A DNA stretch of 64,000 nucleotides from Streptomyces sp. I05A-00742 (GCF_013055795.1 NZ_JABETO010000020.1:44715-108714), one strand, 5' to 3'. Positions 1 to 9,301 are shown, counted from the stretch's first letter. Program-made: numbers and translations. The notes: a model not told the origin generated them from the sequence alone.

Positions 1-84
1 GGCGGCCGCGGATCTCCGACAGGCGCCCGGGAGTGGACCGTCCGACAATGCGAGGACAGTCCACGAGATCCCCGGGAGGACGTC

Positions 85-1017
85 ATGGACGCGAAGCTGG
101 ACCCCTTGAAGCTGGACCCCGTGGAGACACGGACGGTCGCGGCCGAGTTCCTCGGCACCCTGCTGCTGGTCTTCTTCGCCGTGGGATCCGCGGTCCTCGC
201 GGCGGACTACATCGGTGCCCTCGGCATCGCCCTGGCGTTCGGGTTCACTCTTATGGCCCTCGCCTACGCGCTGGGCCCGGTCTCCGGGTCCCACCTCAAC
301 CCGGCGGTGACCCTCGGCATGCTGCTGGACGGCCGGATCGCGCTGCGGACGGCCATCGAGTACTGGATCGCGCAGCTGGTCGGGGCCATCGTGGGCGCCG
401 CGCTGCTGCTCCTGCTCGCCAAGCAGGTGCCGGGGCTGAACATCGACGGTGCCTTCGGCACCAACGGGTTCGGCGACCGGTCGGCCGTGCACATCAACAC
501 CGGCGGCGCGTTCCTCGCCGAGGTCGTCCTGACCTTCCTGCTGGTCTTCGTCTGGCTCGCGGTGACCCACAAGGTCGCCGTGGTGGGTTTCGGACCGCTG
601 GCCCTGGGCTTCGCGCTGGCGCTGATCCATCTGATCGGCGTCCCGCTGACCGGTGCCTCCGTGAACCCGGCCCGGAGCCTCGGCCCGGCGCTCTTCGCGG
701 GAGGCGGCGCGCTGTCCCAGCTGTGGCTGTTCCTCGTGGCGCCGCTCATCGGCGGCGCGCTCGCGGCCTTCGCCCACCAGATCACGCAGCCGCGCGGGGC
801 ACCCGTGCTCATCGCGGACGAGCGGGCCATCGGCGGCCACCGGGCGTACGAGCTGCCGCCCGAGGCCGCGGAGCTCGCGGCGGAGCGGCACGAGGGGCCC
901 GCGGGACCCCGGGGACGCGGGGGAGCGGCGGGACGGCATCGGCCCCCCGAGCCCCCGCCGGCCCCCGGAGGGCCCGAGGGCCCCGGCGGCGGCCCCACTC
1001 CTCCGGCAGGCCCCTGA
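85..1017 (+). CDS. MIP-family aquaporin (AqpZ-like)
   Basis: Channel protein of 310 residues that should pass water or small neutral solutes across the membrane. Six hydrophobic segments cover about residues 18-240, and both half-helix signatures are present: NPA at about 72-74 (SHLNPAVTLG) and NPA at about 194-196 (ASVNPARSLGP). The selectivity-filter His (about 182) and Arg (about 197) of AqpZ-type channels are kept, but the Thr of AqpZ is Ala. The NPARS form argues against a glycerol facilitator. After about residue 240 comes a Pro/Gly/Arg-rich cytoplasmic tail of about 70 residues that is not part of the family core. The ATG follows GGGAGGA at a good distance. It is convergent with the DUF1844 gene. 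Confidence 0.9.
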   Translation: MDAKLDPLKLDPVETRTVAAEFLGTLLLVFFAVGSAVLAADYIGALGIALAFGFTLMALAYALGPVSGSHLNPAVTLGMLLDGRIALRTAIEYWIAQLVGAIVGAALLLLLAKQVPGLNIDGAFGTNGFGDRSAVHINTGGAFLAEVVLTFLLVFVWLAVTHKVAVVGFGPLALGFALALIHLIGVPLTGASVNPARSLGPALFAGGGALSQLWLFLVAPLIGGALAAFAHQITQPRGAPVLIADERAIGGHRAYELPPEAAELAAERHEGPAGPRGRGGAAGRHRPPEPPPAPGGPEGPGGGPTPPAGP

Positions 1018-1051
1018 GGAGGGGGGCCGGCAGGCCCGGCCCCGGGGGCGA

Positions 1052-1426
1052 TCAGCCGAAGACCGGCCCGGTGTACTTCTCGCCCGGCCCTTGCCCCGGC
1101 TCGTCCGGCACCACGGACGCCTCGCGGAACGCCAGCTGGAGCGACTTCAGACCGTCGCGCAGCGGTCCCGCGTGGAAGTTGCTGATCTCCGTGGCGCTCG
1201 CGGTGACCAGACCGGCGAGTGCGGTGATCAGCTTCCGGGCCTCGTCCAGGTCCTTGTGCCGGTCGCCCTCCTCGGCCAGGCCGAGGTTGACGGCGGCCGA
1301 GCTCATCAGGTGCACCGCCACGGTGGTGATCACCTCGACCGCCGGGACGTCGGCGATGTCGCGGGTCATGCTGTCGAAGTCGGGACCGGCCCCGGGGGCG
1401 GCGGAGGAGGGGGTAGCGTCGCTCAT
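1052..1426 (-). CDS. DUF1844 family protein
   Basis: A 124-residue acidic, all-helical cytoplasmic protein of the DUF1844 family; no biochemical role is known to me. The conserved core runs from about residue 25 to 95 (VITTVAVHLMSSAAVNLGL, then the LITALAGLV helix). Its position beside infC is typical of actinomycetes. I place the start at the ATG giving MSDATPSSAAPG; an upstream in-frame extension to 1573 is Pro/Arg-rich and overlaps the infC promoter, so it is unlikely. The gene is transcribed divergently from infC. Confidence 0.85.
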   Translation of the reverse strand: MSDATPSSAAPGAGPDFDSMTRDIADVPAVEVITTVAVHLMSSAAVNLGLAEEGDRHKDLDEARKLITALAGLVTASATEISNFHAGPLRDGLKSLQLAFREASVVPDEPGQGPGEKYTGPVFG

Positions 1427-1481
1427 GGCGGACACGATACGTCCCGGGGGAACAGGGGTTCGCGGCGGGTTTTGCCCCGGG

Positions 1482-1511
1482 TTCGCACCCCTGGGCCCCT
1501 GCTGGTAGAGT
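1482..1511 (+). promoter_or_regulatory. probable infC-rpmI-rplT promoter
   Basis: TTCGCA (1482-1487) and TAGAGT (1506-1511) are separated by 18 bases, a plausible housekeeping-sigma promoter. Transcription from about 1518 would give an RNA leader of roughly 285 bases before the infC start, which contains the hairpin and attenuator listed next. This is the only good promoter I see between the DUF1844 gene and infC. Confidence 0.5.
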
Positions 1512-1606
1512 GGTGGATCGACCGGTCGGACATTTGCGTGCCCGACCCACAAGTGGAGGCTCCGCACTCCCACCTCGCCGGCCCATGGTCAGCAGGTCTC
1601 CGGTCA

Positions 1607-1644
1607 GACGGTCCCCATCGTTCCGTACGGACGATGGAGCCGTC
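1607..1644 (+). promoter_or_regulatory. stable hairpin in the infC leader
   Basis: GACGG (1607-1611) pairs with CCGTC (1640-1644), and inside it CCATCGT pairs with ACGATGG around a short apical loop. It lies in the long 5' leader, upstream of the terminator-like stem at 1691. That arrangement fits a leader RNA that chooses between alternative folds. Leaders controlling the infC-rpmI-rplT operon are known in Firmicutes (L20 leader); whether this one binds L20 or responds to IF3 or translation is not shown by the sequence. Confidence 0.5.
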
Positions 1645-1690
1645 CGATAGCCCCACGGGTGCACCGTGGCGGTGTTCCGGTTGTCATGGA

Positions 1691-1722
1691 GCCCCGCCTG
1701 TGTCCCGTCCGGGGCATTTTTT
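1691..1722 (+). terminator. transcription attenuator upstream of infC
   Basis: GCCCCG (1691-1696) pairs perfectly with CGGGGC (1710-1715) and is followed by an A and six T's (1717-1722). This is a canonical intrinsic terminator located about 80 bases before the infC start and downstream of the probable promoter, so it should cut transcription short unless an alternative fold wins. T-runs are rare in this genome, which makes the signal conspicuous. Confidence 0.75.
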
Positions 1723-1792
1723 GATGCACCGGCGCGGTTGGTCTTACGAAAACGTTACGCGGCAGCCCGCCAGGCGGCCGTGTGGTGCTACC

Positions 1793-1806
1793 GAGGAGGA
1801 TCCATC
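1793..1806 (+). promoter_or_regulatory. Shine-Dalgarno and AUC start codon of infC
   Basis: GAGGAGGA (1793-1800) sits four bases before ATC (1804-1806), which is followed by AGC GCC GAG CCC CGC ATC AAC GAC, exactly where conserved IF3 sequence begins. An in-frame GTG at 1780 would place this ribosome site inside the coding region and add eight unconserved residues. AUU starts of infC in E. coli and relatives are a known autoregulatory device, because IF3 rejects non-AUG/GUG/UUG starts; the AUC here would work the same way. Confidence 0.65.
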
Positions 1807-2418
1807 AGCGCCGAGCCCCGCATCAACGACCGGATTCGCGTTCCCGAGGTGCGACTTGTCGGTCCCAGCGGCGAGCAGGTCGGCATTGTGCCGCTTGCCA
1901 AGGCCCTGGAGCTTGCGCAGGAGTACGACCTCGACCTGGTCGAGGTGGCGGCCAACGCACGCCCGCCGGTCTGCAAGCTCATGGACTACGGGAAGTTCAA
2001 GTACGAGTCGGCCATGAAGGCCCGTGAGGCGCGCAAGAACCAGGCGCACACGGTCATCAAGGAGATGAAGCTCCGGCCGAAGATCGACCCGCACGACTAC
2101 GACACCAAGAAGGGTCACGTCGTACGGTTCCTCAAGCAGGGCGACAAGGTCAAGATCACGATCATGTTCCGTGGTCGCGAGCAGTCCCGGCCCGAGCTGG
2201 GCTACCGACTGCTGCAGCGGCTCGCGGAGGACGTCCAGGAGCTGGGCTTCGTCGAGTCCAACCCCAAGCAGGACGGCCGGAACATGATCATGGTTCTCGG
2301 TCCGCACAAGAAGAAGACCGAGGCCATGGCCGAAGCCCGCGAGGCCCAGGCCGCCCGCAAGGCCGAGCGTCAGGGCGGTTCCGGCGCGGACGCCGCCGAG
2401 GAGCCCGCCGAGGCGTGA
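1804..2418 (+). CDS. infC: translation initiation factor IF-3
   Basis: IF-3 binds the 30S subunit, keeps it apart from 50S and polices start-codon choice. With the AUC start the protein has 204 residues. The N-domain begins SAEPRINDRIRVPEVRL, followed by the helical linker (YGKFKYESAMKAREARKNQ) and the C-domain (EMKLRPKIDPHDYDTK, then the RGREQSRPELG motif). The C-terminus has a charged KAERQGG/EEPAEA tail typical of streptomycetes. It is first in the infC-rpmI-rplT operon. Longer starts at 1666 or 1780 exist but lack conserved sequence. Expression is probably controlled by the attenuator upstream and by the non-canonical start. Confidence 0.95.
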   Translation: MSAEPRINDRIRVPEVRLVGPSGEQVGIVPLAKALELAQEYDLDLVEVAANARPPVCKLMDYGKFKYESAMKAREARKNQAHTVIKEMKLRPKIDPHDYDTKKGHVVRFLKQGDKVKITIMFRGREQSRPELGYRLLQRLAEDVQELGFVESNPKQDGRNMIMVLGPHKKKTEAMAEAREAQAARKAERQGGSGADAAEEPAEA

Positions 2419-2551
2419 TCCCAGGGGCTGGATCCATCAGCCCCGGCTCACCCCGGGGCCGGCCGGCCCCGGACAGCAAACGAACAGAGCTGACGCTCCC
2501 CTGCGCCCGCGGTGCGGGCGGGGAGCGCCACCGACGAGGAGATACGGCGCG

Positions 2552-2746
2552 ATGCCGAAGAACAAGACGCACAGCGGTGCCAGCAAGCGCTTCAAGGTCA
2601 CTGGTTCCGGCAAGGTCCTGCGCGAGCGTGCCGGCAAGCGCCACCTGCTCGAGCACAAGTCGTCCCGTCTGACGCGTCGCCTCACCGGCAACGCCGAGAT
2701 GGCCCCGGGCGACGCCAAGAAGATCAAGAAGCTTCTCGGCAAGTGA
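2552..2746 (+). CDS. rpmI: 50S ribosomal protein L35
   Basis: Basic 64-residue protein of the 50S subunit, full length for the family. It opens MPKNKTHSGASKRFKVTGSG, the L35 signature, and ends KKIKKLLGK. A Shine-Dalgarno GACGAGGAGA lies upstream. It is 133 bases after infC and 104 bases before rplT, all in the same direction, and is expected to be on one transcript with them. Confidence 0.97.
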   Translation: MPKNKTHSGASKRFKVTGSGKVLRERAGKRHLLEHKSSRLTRRLTGNAEMAPGDAKKIKKLLGK

Positions 2747-2850
2747 CGCCCCGCGCCCCGCCCCCGGGCAGGGCGCGCGTCGAGACCGGGACCCAATCGT
2801 TTCCGGGCCGCGTGAGAGTCACCCGCGGCCCCGCTACAAGGAGTTAACAA

Positions 2851-3237
2851 GTGGCACGCGTCAAGCGCGCAGTCAACGCGCACAAGAAGCGCCGGGCGAT
2901 CCTGGAGCAGGCCAGCGGCTACCGCGGTCAGCGTTCGCGCCTGTACCGCAAGGCCAAGGAGCAGGTCACCCACTCCCTGGTCTACAACTACAACGACCGC
3001 AAGAAGCGCAAGGGCGACTTCCGTCAGCTGTGGATCCAGCGCATCAACGCCGCTGCCCGCCAGAACGGCATGACGTACAACCGCCTCATCCAGGGTCTGA
3101 AGGCCGCCAACATCGAGGTGGACCGCAAGATCCTGGCCGAGCTCGCGGTCAACGACATGAACGCGTTCGCCGCGCTCGTCGAGGTCGCCCAGAAGGCGCT
3201 CCCGGCCGACGTCAACGCGCCGAAGGCTGCCGCCTGA
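2851..3237 (+). CDS. rplT: 50S ribosomal protein L20
   Basis: L20 binds 23S rRNA early in 50S assembly. The 128 residues start from GTG behind AAGGAGTTAACAA and open ARVKRAVNAHKKRR, with the long basic N-terminal helix and the globular domain that contains RQLWIQRINAAARQNGM. It has the short Ala/Pro-rich C-terminal extension common in actinomycetes. It is last in the infC operon and is followed by a strong terminator hairpin at 3267. Confidence 0.97.
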   Translation: MARVKRAVNAHKKRRAILEQASGYRGQRSRLYRKAKEQVTHSLVYNYNDRKKRKGDFRQLWIQRINAAARQNGMTYNRLIQGLKAANIEVDRKILAELAVNDMNAFAALVEVAQKALPADVNAPKAAA

Positions 3238-3266
3238 CCGATGCCGTGAGGCATCTCTGGCATGGT

Positions 3267-3304
3267 CCGGACCCGCAGGCCCCTCCCCGGGCCCGCGGGT
3301 CCGG
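3267..3304 (+). terminator. terminator after rplT
   Basis: CCGGACCCGC (3267-3276) pairs with GCGGGTCCGG (3295-3304), enclosing a second short GGCCC/GGGCC stem. There is no T-run, as is usual for Streptomyces terminators. It separates the ribosomal operon from the methyltransferase gene. Confidence 0.65.
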
Positions 3305-3377
3305 TCGCGTCCGGCGCCGGAAAGCCGGCCCGCCCGTAACAGCCCCCCGTCACAGCACAGCAATCGAAAGTGAGCCC

Positions 3378-4211
<834 letters not shown>

Positions 4212-4250
4212 TAGGGTGACGCACCTGGGGCTCGGGAGGGGGCGTCGGGT

Positions 4251-5372
4251 GTGAGTGGGGAAACTGCCGTGGGCGGTTCCGCGTACGGGGCCGCCGTCAT
4301 CGATGACGTCGCCGGATGCGCGCTGCACCCGGACGACCTGCCGGACGGCCTGGTCGTCGCCGACGCCGCCGGCCGCGTCGTCGGCTTCAACGCCGCGGCG
4401 GCCCGGATCACCGCGCTGCGCCCGGCCGACGCGCTCGGCCGGCCGCTGGAGAGCGCCCTGCCGCTGGAGGACCTGGACGGCCGCCGCTGGTGGACGCTGA
4501 CCGACCCGTACGGCGGGCTCGCCACCCGGACCGGACAGCCCGAGCGCAACCTGCTGCTGCCGGGCGGCCGCGAGGTGCTGGTCTCCGCCCGCTATGTGCG
4601 GGAACGGCCGCTCGGCCCCGTCGTCCGGCTCGTCGTCCAGCTGCGCGGCACCGAGGCCCGGCGGCGCACCGAACGCAGCCACGCCGAGCTGATCGCCACC
4701 GTCGCCCATGAACTGCGCTCCCCGCTGACCTCCGTCAAGGGCTTCACGGCGACCCTGCTCGCCAAGTGGGAGCGGTTCACCGACGACCAGAAGCGGCTGA
4801 TGCTGGAGACCGTGGACGCGGACGCCGACCGCGTCACCCGGCTCATCGCCGAACTGCTCGACATCTCCCGGATCGACTCCGGCCGGCTGGAGCTGCGCCG
4901 TCAGCCCGTCGACATGGCCGCCGCGGTCCGCCGGCACGTCGCGGCGCACACCGCCCGCGGCCAGAGCGCCGACCGCTTCGTGGTCCGGGTCGTCGAGCCG
5001 CTGCCCCCGCTCTGGGCCGATCCCGACAAGATCGACCAGGTGCTCGGCAACCTCCTGGAAAACGCGGTGCGCCACGGCGGCGGAACGGTCACCATAGAGG
5101 TGGCACCGGCCTGGACGAACACCCGCACGGAGGGGACGGCGGTCACCGTGAGCGATGAGGGCCCCGGCATCCCGGAGGGGGCGATGACCCGCGTCTTCAC
5201 CCGCTTCTGGCGGGGCAGCAAGCGCGGCGGCACCGGTCTCGGCCTGTACATCGTCAAGGGCATCGTCGAGGCGCACGGCGGCACGATCACCGTGGGGCGC
5301 TCGGCCCACGGCGGCGCCCGGTTCCGATTTACCCTGCCCGTGGGCGCCCCCGCGTTCCTCACCCAGGGCTGA
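4251..5372 (+). CDS. orphan soluble sensor histidine kinase (PAS-HisKA-HATPase)
   Basis: A 373-residue cytoplasmic histidine kinase without membrane segments. A PAS-type sensor domain (about 27-125) precedes a HisKA dimerisation domain with phospho-acceptor His at about 153 (VAHELRSPLTSVKGF) and a HATPase_c domain. The N box (NLLENAVRHG), G1 box (DEGPGIP), F box (FTRFWRGS) and G2 box (GTGLGLYIVKG) are all intact. No response regulator gene is next to it, so its partner is elsewhere. It starts at GTG behind GGGAGGGGG, shortly after the methyltransferase gene. The same kinase just upstream of pheST is a stable arrangement in Streptomyces as far as I recall; its signal is unknown. Confidence 0.9.
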   Translation: MSGETAVGGSAYGAAVIDDVAGCALHPDDLPDGLVVADAAGRVVGFNAAAARITALRPADALGRPLESALPLEDLDGRRWWTLTDPYGGLATRTGQPERNLLLPGGREVLVSARYVRERPLGPVVRLVVQLRGTEARRRTERSHAELIATVAHELRSPLTSVKGFTATLLAKWERFTDDQKRLMLETVDADADRVTRLIAELLDISRIDSGRLELRRQPVDMAAAVRRHVAAHTARGQSADRFVVRVVEPLPPLWADPDKIDQVLGNLLENAVRHGGGTVTIEVAPAWTNTRTEGTAVTVSDEGPGIPEGAMTRVFTRFWRGSKRGGTGLGLYIVKGIVEAHGGTITVGRSAHGGARFRFTLPVGAPAFLTQG

Positions 5373-5536
5373 GCTTTTCGTTCGCCCGGGGCCGACGCAG
5401 CGGGCCCGCGGGCTCATCCGGACCCCCATGCCCCTTAGACTCGACCTTTGGCACGTTTCTGGGGCCACTTTGGCCAATACAGTCGGGCGAAGCCGCGCAG
5501 CCAGCGGAGCCAGCCACTTCGGAAGTACGGGAAGAG

Positions 5537-6655
5537 ATGTCGGCACCCAATAAGTCGTACGACCCTGTCCAGGTCGAGGCACTGAAACCGGAAGAGATCG
5601 AGCGCATGCGGGACGAGGCGCTCGCCGCCTTCGCCGCGGCCGCCGACCTCGACGCCCTGCGGGAGGCGAAGACCGCCCACACCGGTGACCGTTCCCCCCT
5701 GGCCCTCGCCAACCGTGAGATCGGCGCCCTGCCCCCGCAGGCCAAGGCCGAGGCCGGCAAGCGCGTCGGCATGGCCCGCGGCGCCGTGAACAAGGCGCTG
5801 GCCGCCCGCCAGACCGAGCTGGAGGCCGAGCGCGACGCCCGGGTGCTGGTCGAGGAGGCGGTGGACGTCACGCTGCCGTACGACCGCGTCCCGGCCGGTG
5901 CCCGCCACCCGCTGACCACGTTCATGGAGCGCGTCGAGGACGTCTTCGTGGCCATGGGCTACGAGGTCGCCGAGGGCCCCGAGGTCGAGGCGGAGTGGTT
6001 CAACTTCGACGCCCTCAACTTCGAGCCGGACCACCCGGCCCGTGCCATGCAGGACACCTTCTTCGTCTCGGGCCCCACCAAGGACGAGTCCGGCGTCGTG
6101 CTGCGCACCCACACCTCCCCGGTGCAGGTCCGCTCGATGCTCGACCGCGAGCCCCCCGTCTACGTGGTCTGCCCGGGCCGCGTCTACCGGACCGACGAGC
6201 TGGACGCCACGCACAGCCCCGTCTTCCACCAGATCGAGCTGCTCGCCATCGACGAGGGCCTGACCATGGCGGACCTCAAGGGCACGCTCGCGCACATGGT
6301 GCGCGCGCTGTTCGGCGAGGGTCTGTCGACCCGGCTGCGTCCCGCCTACTTCCCGTTCACCGAGCCGTCCGCCGAGCTGGACATGCAGTGCTTCGTCTGC
6401 CGCGGCGAGTCCGCGGGCGACCCGGAGCGCCCCTGCCGCACCTGCTCCAGCGAGGGCTGGATCGAGCTGGGCGGCTGCGGCATGGTCAACCCGCGCGTGC
6501 TGGTGGCCGCGGGCATCGACCCGGAGAAGTACAGCGGGTTCGCCTTCGGGTTCGGCATCGAACGGATGCTGATGTTCCGCCACAACGTCGAGGACATGCG
6601 AGACATGGCCGAGGGTGACGTGCGCTTCACCCGGCCCTTCGGGATGGAGATCTGA
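5537..6655 (+). CDS. pheS: phenylalanyl-tRNA synthetase alpha subunit
   Basis: Catalytic subunit of the heterotetrameric PheRS that charges tRNA-Phe. Its 372 residues are normal length. An N-terminal coiled coil (about 10-90) that contacts tRNA is followed by the class II aminoacyl-tRNA synthetase core, with motif 2 around VYRTDELDATHSPVFHQ and motif 3 around FAFGFGIERMLMF. A Cys-rich insert (CFVCRG...CRTCSSEGW) is normal for bacterial PheS. The ATG follows GGGAAGAG. Its stop codon overlaps the first base of pheT (TGATG at 6653-6657), so the two subunits are translationally coupled. I see no T-box or Phe-rich leader peptide in the upstream gap. Confidence 0.97.
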   Translation: MSAPNKSYDPVQVEALKPEEIERMRDEALAAFAAAADLDALREAKTAHTGDRSPLALANREIGALPPQAKAEAGKRVGMARGAVNKALAARQTELEAERDARVLVEEAVDVTLPYDRVPAGARHPLTTFMERVEDVFVAMGYEVAEGPEVEAEWFNFDALNFEPDHPARAMQDTFFVSGPTKDESGVVLRTHTSPVQVRSMLDREPPVYVVCPGRVYRTDELDATHSPVFHQIELLAIDEGLTMADLKGTLAHMVRALFGEGLSTRLRPAYFPFTEPSAELDMQCFVCRGESAGDPERPCRTCSSEGWIELGGCGMVNPRVLVAAGIDPEKYSGFAFGFGIERMLMFRHNVEDMRDMAEGDVRFTRPFGMEI

Positions 6656-9162
6656 TGCGCGCCCCGCTTTCCTGGCTGCGGGAATACGTCGACCTGCCGG
6701 CCGGCACCACCGGCCGCGACGTGCAGGCCAAGCTCATCGCCGCCGGCCTGGAGGTCGAGCGCGTCGAACGGCTGGGCTCCGGCCTCACGGGCCCGCTGGT
6801 CGTCGGCAAGGTCCTCACCATCGAGGAGCTGGAGGGCTTCCGCAAGCCGATCCGCTTCTGCACCGTCGACGTCGGCACCGCCAACGGCACCGGCGAGCCG
6901 CAGGAGATCGTCTGCGGCGCCCGGAACTTCACCGTCGGCGACAAGGTCGTCGTCGTGCTGCCCGGCGCCGTGCTCCCCGGTGACTTCGCCATCGCCGCCC
7001 GCAAGACCTACGGCAAGGTCTCGCACGGCATGATCTGCTCCGGCGACGAGCTCGGCATGGGCGACGACGGCAGCGGCGGCATCATCGTGCTGCCGCAGGA
7101 GTACGAGCCCGGCACCGACGCGATCGAGCTGCTGGAGCTCCGCGACGAGGTCCTCGACATCGCCGTCACCCCGGACCGCGGCTACTGCCTGTCGATGCGC
7201 GGCATCGCCCGCGAGACGGCCACCGCCTACGGTCTGCCGCTGCGCGACCCGGCCCTGCTGGACGTGCCCGCGCCCAACTCCTACGGCCACCCGGTCCGGG
7301 TCGCCGACCCGGCCGGCTGCGACCGCTTCACCGCCCGTACGGTCACCGGCCTCGACCCCGAGGCCCGGTCCCCGATCTGGCTCCAGCGCCGGCTGCAGAA
7401 GGCCGGCATGCGCCCGGTCTCGCTCACCGTCGACATCACCAACTACGTGATGCTGGAGCTGGGCCAGCCGCTGCACGCCTACGACCGCTCCCGGATCGCC
7501 GGGACGATCGGCGTCCGCCGCGCCGAGCCCGGTGAGAAGCTGACCACCCTCGACGGCACCAAGCGCGTCCTGGACGCCGAGGACCTGGTCATCACCGACG
7601 ACAACGGCCCCATCGGCCTCGCCGGTGTCATGGGCGGCGCCGGCACCGAGATCGCGGGTGCGGCCGAGGGCGGCTCCACCGAGGTCGTCATCGAGGCCGC
7701 GCACTTCGACGCGGTCTCCATCGCCCGCACCTCGCGCCGCCACAAGCTGTCCTCCGAGGCCGCCAGGCGCTTCGAGCGCGGCGTCGACCCGCAGGCGGCC
7801 TCGGCCGCCGCGCAGCGGACCGTCGACCTGCTGGTGCTGCTCGCCGGCGGCACCCCGGAGGCCGGGGTCACCGAGTTCGCCACCCCCAGCGCCCCCCGGA
7901 CCATCGCGCTGCACGCCGACCACCCGGACAAGGTGGCGGGCGTGGAGTACGGCCGGGAGACCGTCGTCCGCCGCCTCCAGGAGGTCGGCTGCGACGCCTA
8001 CGGGCAGGACGAGCTGATCGTCACCGTGCCCAGCTGGCGGCCCGACCTCACCGACCCCAACGACCTCGCCGAGGAGGTCATCCGGCTGGAGGGCTACGAG
8101 AACCTGCCCACCACCCTGCCCAGGCCGCCCGCCGGCCGCGGTCTGACCGCCCGCCAGCGCCTGCACCGCCGCGTCGGCCGGGCCCTGGCCGGTGCCGGGT
8201 ACGTCGAGGCGCCCAGCTACCCGTTCCTCGGCGACTGGGCCCTGGACCACCTCGGCCTGGAGGCCGACGACGCGCGCCGGCTGACCGTGCGCCTGGCCAA
8301 CCCGCTCTCCGAGGCGGAGCCCGCGCTGCGCACCACCCTGCTTCCGGGGCTGTTCGCCGCGCTGCGCCGCAACGACAGCCGGGGCGAGCACGACCTGGCG
8401 CTCTTCGAGACCGGCCTGGTCTTCCGGCCGACCGGCGAGGAGCTGCCGGCCCACCGGCTCCCGGTGGACCGCCGGCCCACCGACGAGGAGATCGCCGCAC
8501 TCGACGCCACGCTGCCCCGGCAGCCGCGCCGGGCCGCCGTCGTCCTCGCCGGGGCCCGCGAGCGCACCGGCTGGTGGGGCCAGGGCCGTCCGTCCGGCTG
8601 GGCGGACGCCGTCGAGGCGGGCCGCACGGTGGCCCGTGAGGCGGGCGTCGAACTGATCGTCCGCCAGGACCAGGTGGCGCCGTTCCACCCCGGCCGCTGC
8701 GCCGCGCTGCTCGCCGTGATCGACGGCGAGGAGGTGCTGGTCGGCAACGCCGGCGAGCTCCACCCGCGGGTCACCAAGGCGTTCGGCCTGCCGGAGCGCA
8801 CCTGCGCGATGGAGATCGAGCTGGACCGCCTGGAGCAGGCCGGTGCCGGCCCGGTCGAGCCCCCGCGCGTCTCCTCCTTCCCGGTGGCCACGCAGGACGT
8901 CGCGCTCGTCGTGGACGACCGGGTGCCGGCCGGCGAGGTCGAGGCCGCGCTCCGGTCCGGGGCCGGTGAACTGCTGGAGTCGCTCCGGCTGTTCGACGTC
9001 TTCACCGGTGAGCAGCTGGGCGAGGGACGGAAGTCGCTCGCCTACGCGCTGCGCTTCCGCGCGGGCGACCGCACGCTGACCGCCGACGAGGCGTCCGCCG
9101 CCCGTGACGCGGCCGTCCGCTCGGCCGTCGAGCGCACCGGCGCGGTGCTGCGCGGCGCGTAG
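6655..9162 (+). CDS. pheT: phenylalanyl-tRNA synthetase beta subunit
   Basis: Beta subunit of PheRS, 835 residues. It carries the OB-fold EMAP/tRNA-binding domain (about 40-150, DVGTANGTGEPQEIVCGARN), the B3/B4 editing domain that hydrolyses Tyr-tRNA-Phe, the B5 domain, the inactive catalytic-like core and the C-terminal FDX-ACB anticodon-binding domain (about 740-833, beginning VSSFPVATQDVALVVDD). The ATG overlaps the pheS stop. It is followed after 18 bases by a strong terminator, so the pheST unit ends here. Confidence 0.97.
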   Translation: MRAPLSWLREYVDLPAGTTGRDVQAKLIAAGLEVERVERLGSGLTGPLVVGKVLTIEELEGFRKPIRFCTVDVGTANGTGEPQEIVCGARNFTVGDKVVVVLPGAVLPGDFAIAARKTYGKVSHGMICSGDELGMGDDGSGGIIVLPQEYEPGTDAIELLELRDEVLDIAVTPDRGYCLSMRGIARETATAYGLPLRDPALLDVPAPNSYGHPVRVADPAGCDRFTARTVTGLDPEARSPIWLQRRLQKAGMRPVSLTVDITNYVMLELGQPLHAYDRSRIAGTIGVRRAEPGEKLTTLDGTKRVLDAEDLVITDDNGPIGLAGVMGGAGTEIAGAAEGGSTEVVIEAAHFDAVSIARTSRRHKLSSEAARRFERGVDPQAASAAAQRTVDLLVLLAGGTPEAGVTEFATPSAPRTIALHADHPDKVAGVEYGRETVVRRLQEVGCDAYGQDELIVTVPSWRPDLTDPNDLAEEVIRLEGYENLPTTLPRPPAGRGLTARQRLHRRVGRALAGAGYVEAPSYPFLGDWALDHLGLEADDARRLTVRLANPLSEAEPALRTTLLPGLFAALRRNDSRGEHDLALFETGLVFRPTGEELPAHRLPVDRRPTDEEIAALDATLPRQPRRAAVVLAGARERTGWWGQGRPSGWADAVEAGRTVAREAGVELIVRQDQVAPFHPGRCAALLAVIDGEEVLVGNAGELHPRVTKAFGLPERTCAMEIELDRLEQAGAGPVEPPRVSSFPVATQDVALVVDDRVPAGEVEAALRSGAGELLESLRLFDVFTGEQLGEGRKSLAYALRFRAGDRTLTADEASAARDAAVRSAVERTGAVLRGA

Positions 9163-9180
9163 CCGCGGGACACCCACGGA

Positions 9181-9214
9181 CAAGGGGCGCTCCGGTTCAC
9201 CGGGGCGCCCCTTG
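9181..9214 (+). terminator. terminator after pheT
   Basis: CAAGGGGCGC (9181-9190) pairs with GCGCCCCTTG (9205-9214), with an inner CCGG/CCGG stem capped by TTCA. It is a very stable stem with no T-run, and it ends the conserved pheST block. Confidence 0.8.
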
Positions 9215-9301
9215 CGCACCTCCCGCATCGTCAGCCCGACAGCCACCGCCCTTCACCCGATGGGGTGGAAAACGGGTCGCAGGTCGTTACTTTCGCGCCG
9301 C

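Noticed and set aside
5373..5536. T-box or Phe leader-peptide attenuator before pheS
   Set aside because: No T-box sequence, no Phe-rich short frame and no terminator with T-run in the 164-base gap.
6346..9246. Minus-strand open frame opposite pheT
   Set aside because: Complete antisense to pheT with no recognisable domain and no ribosome site.
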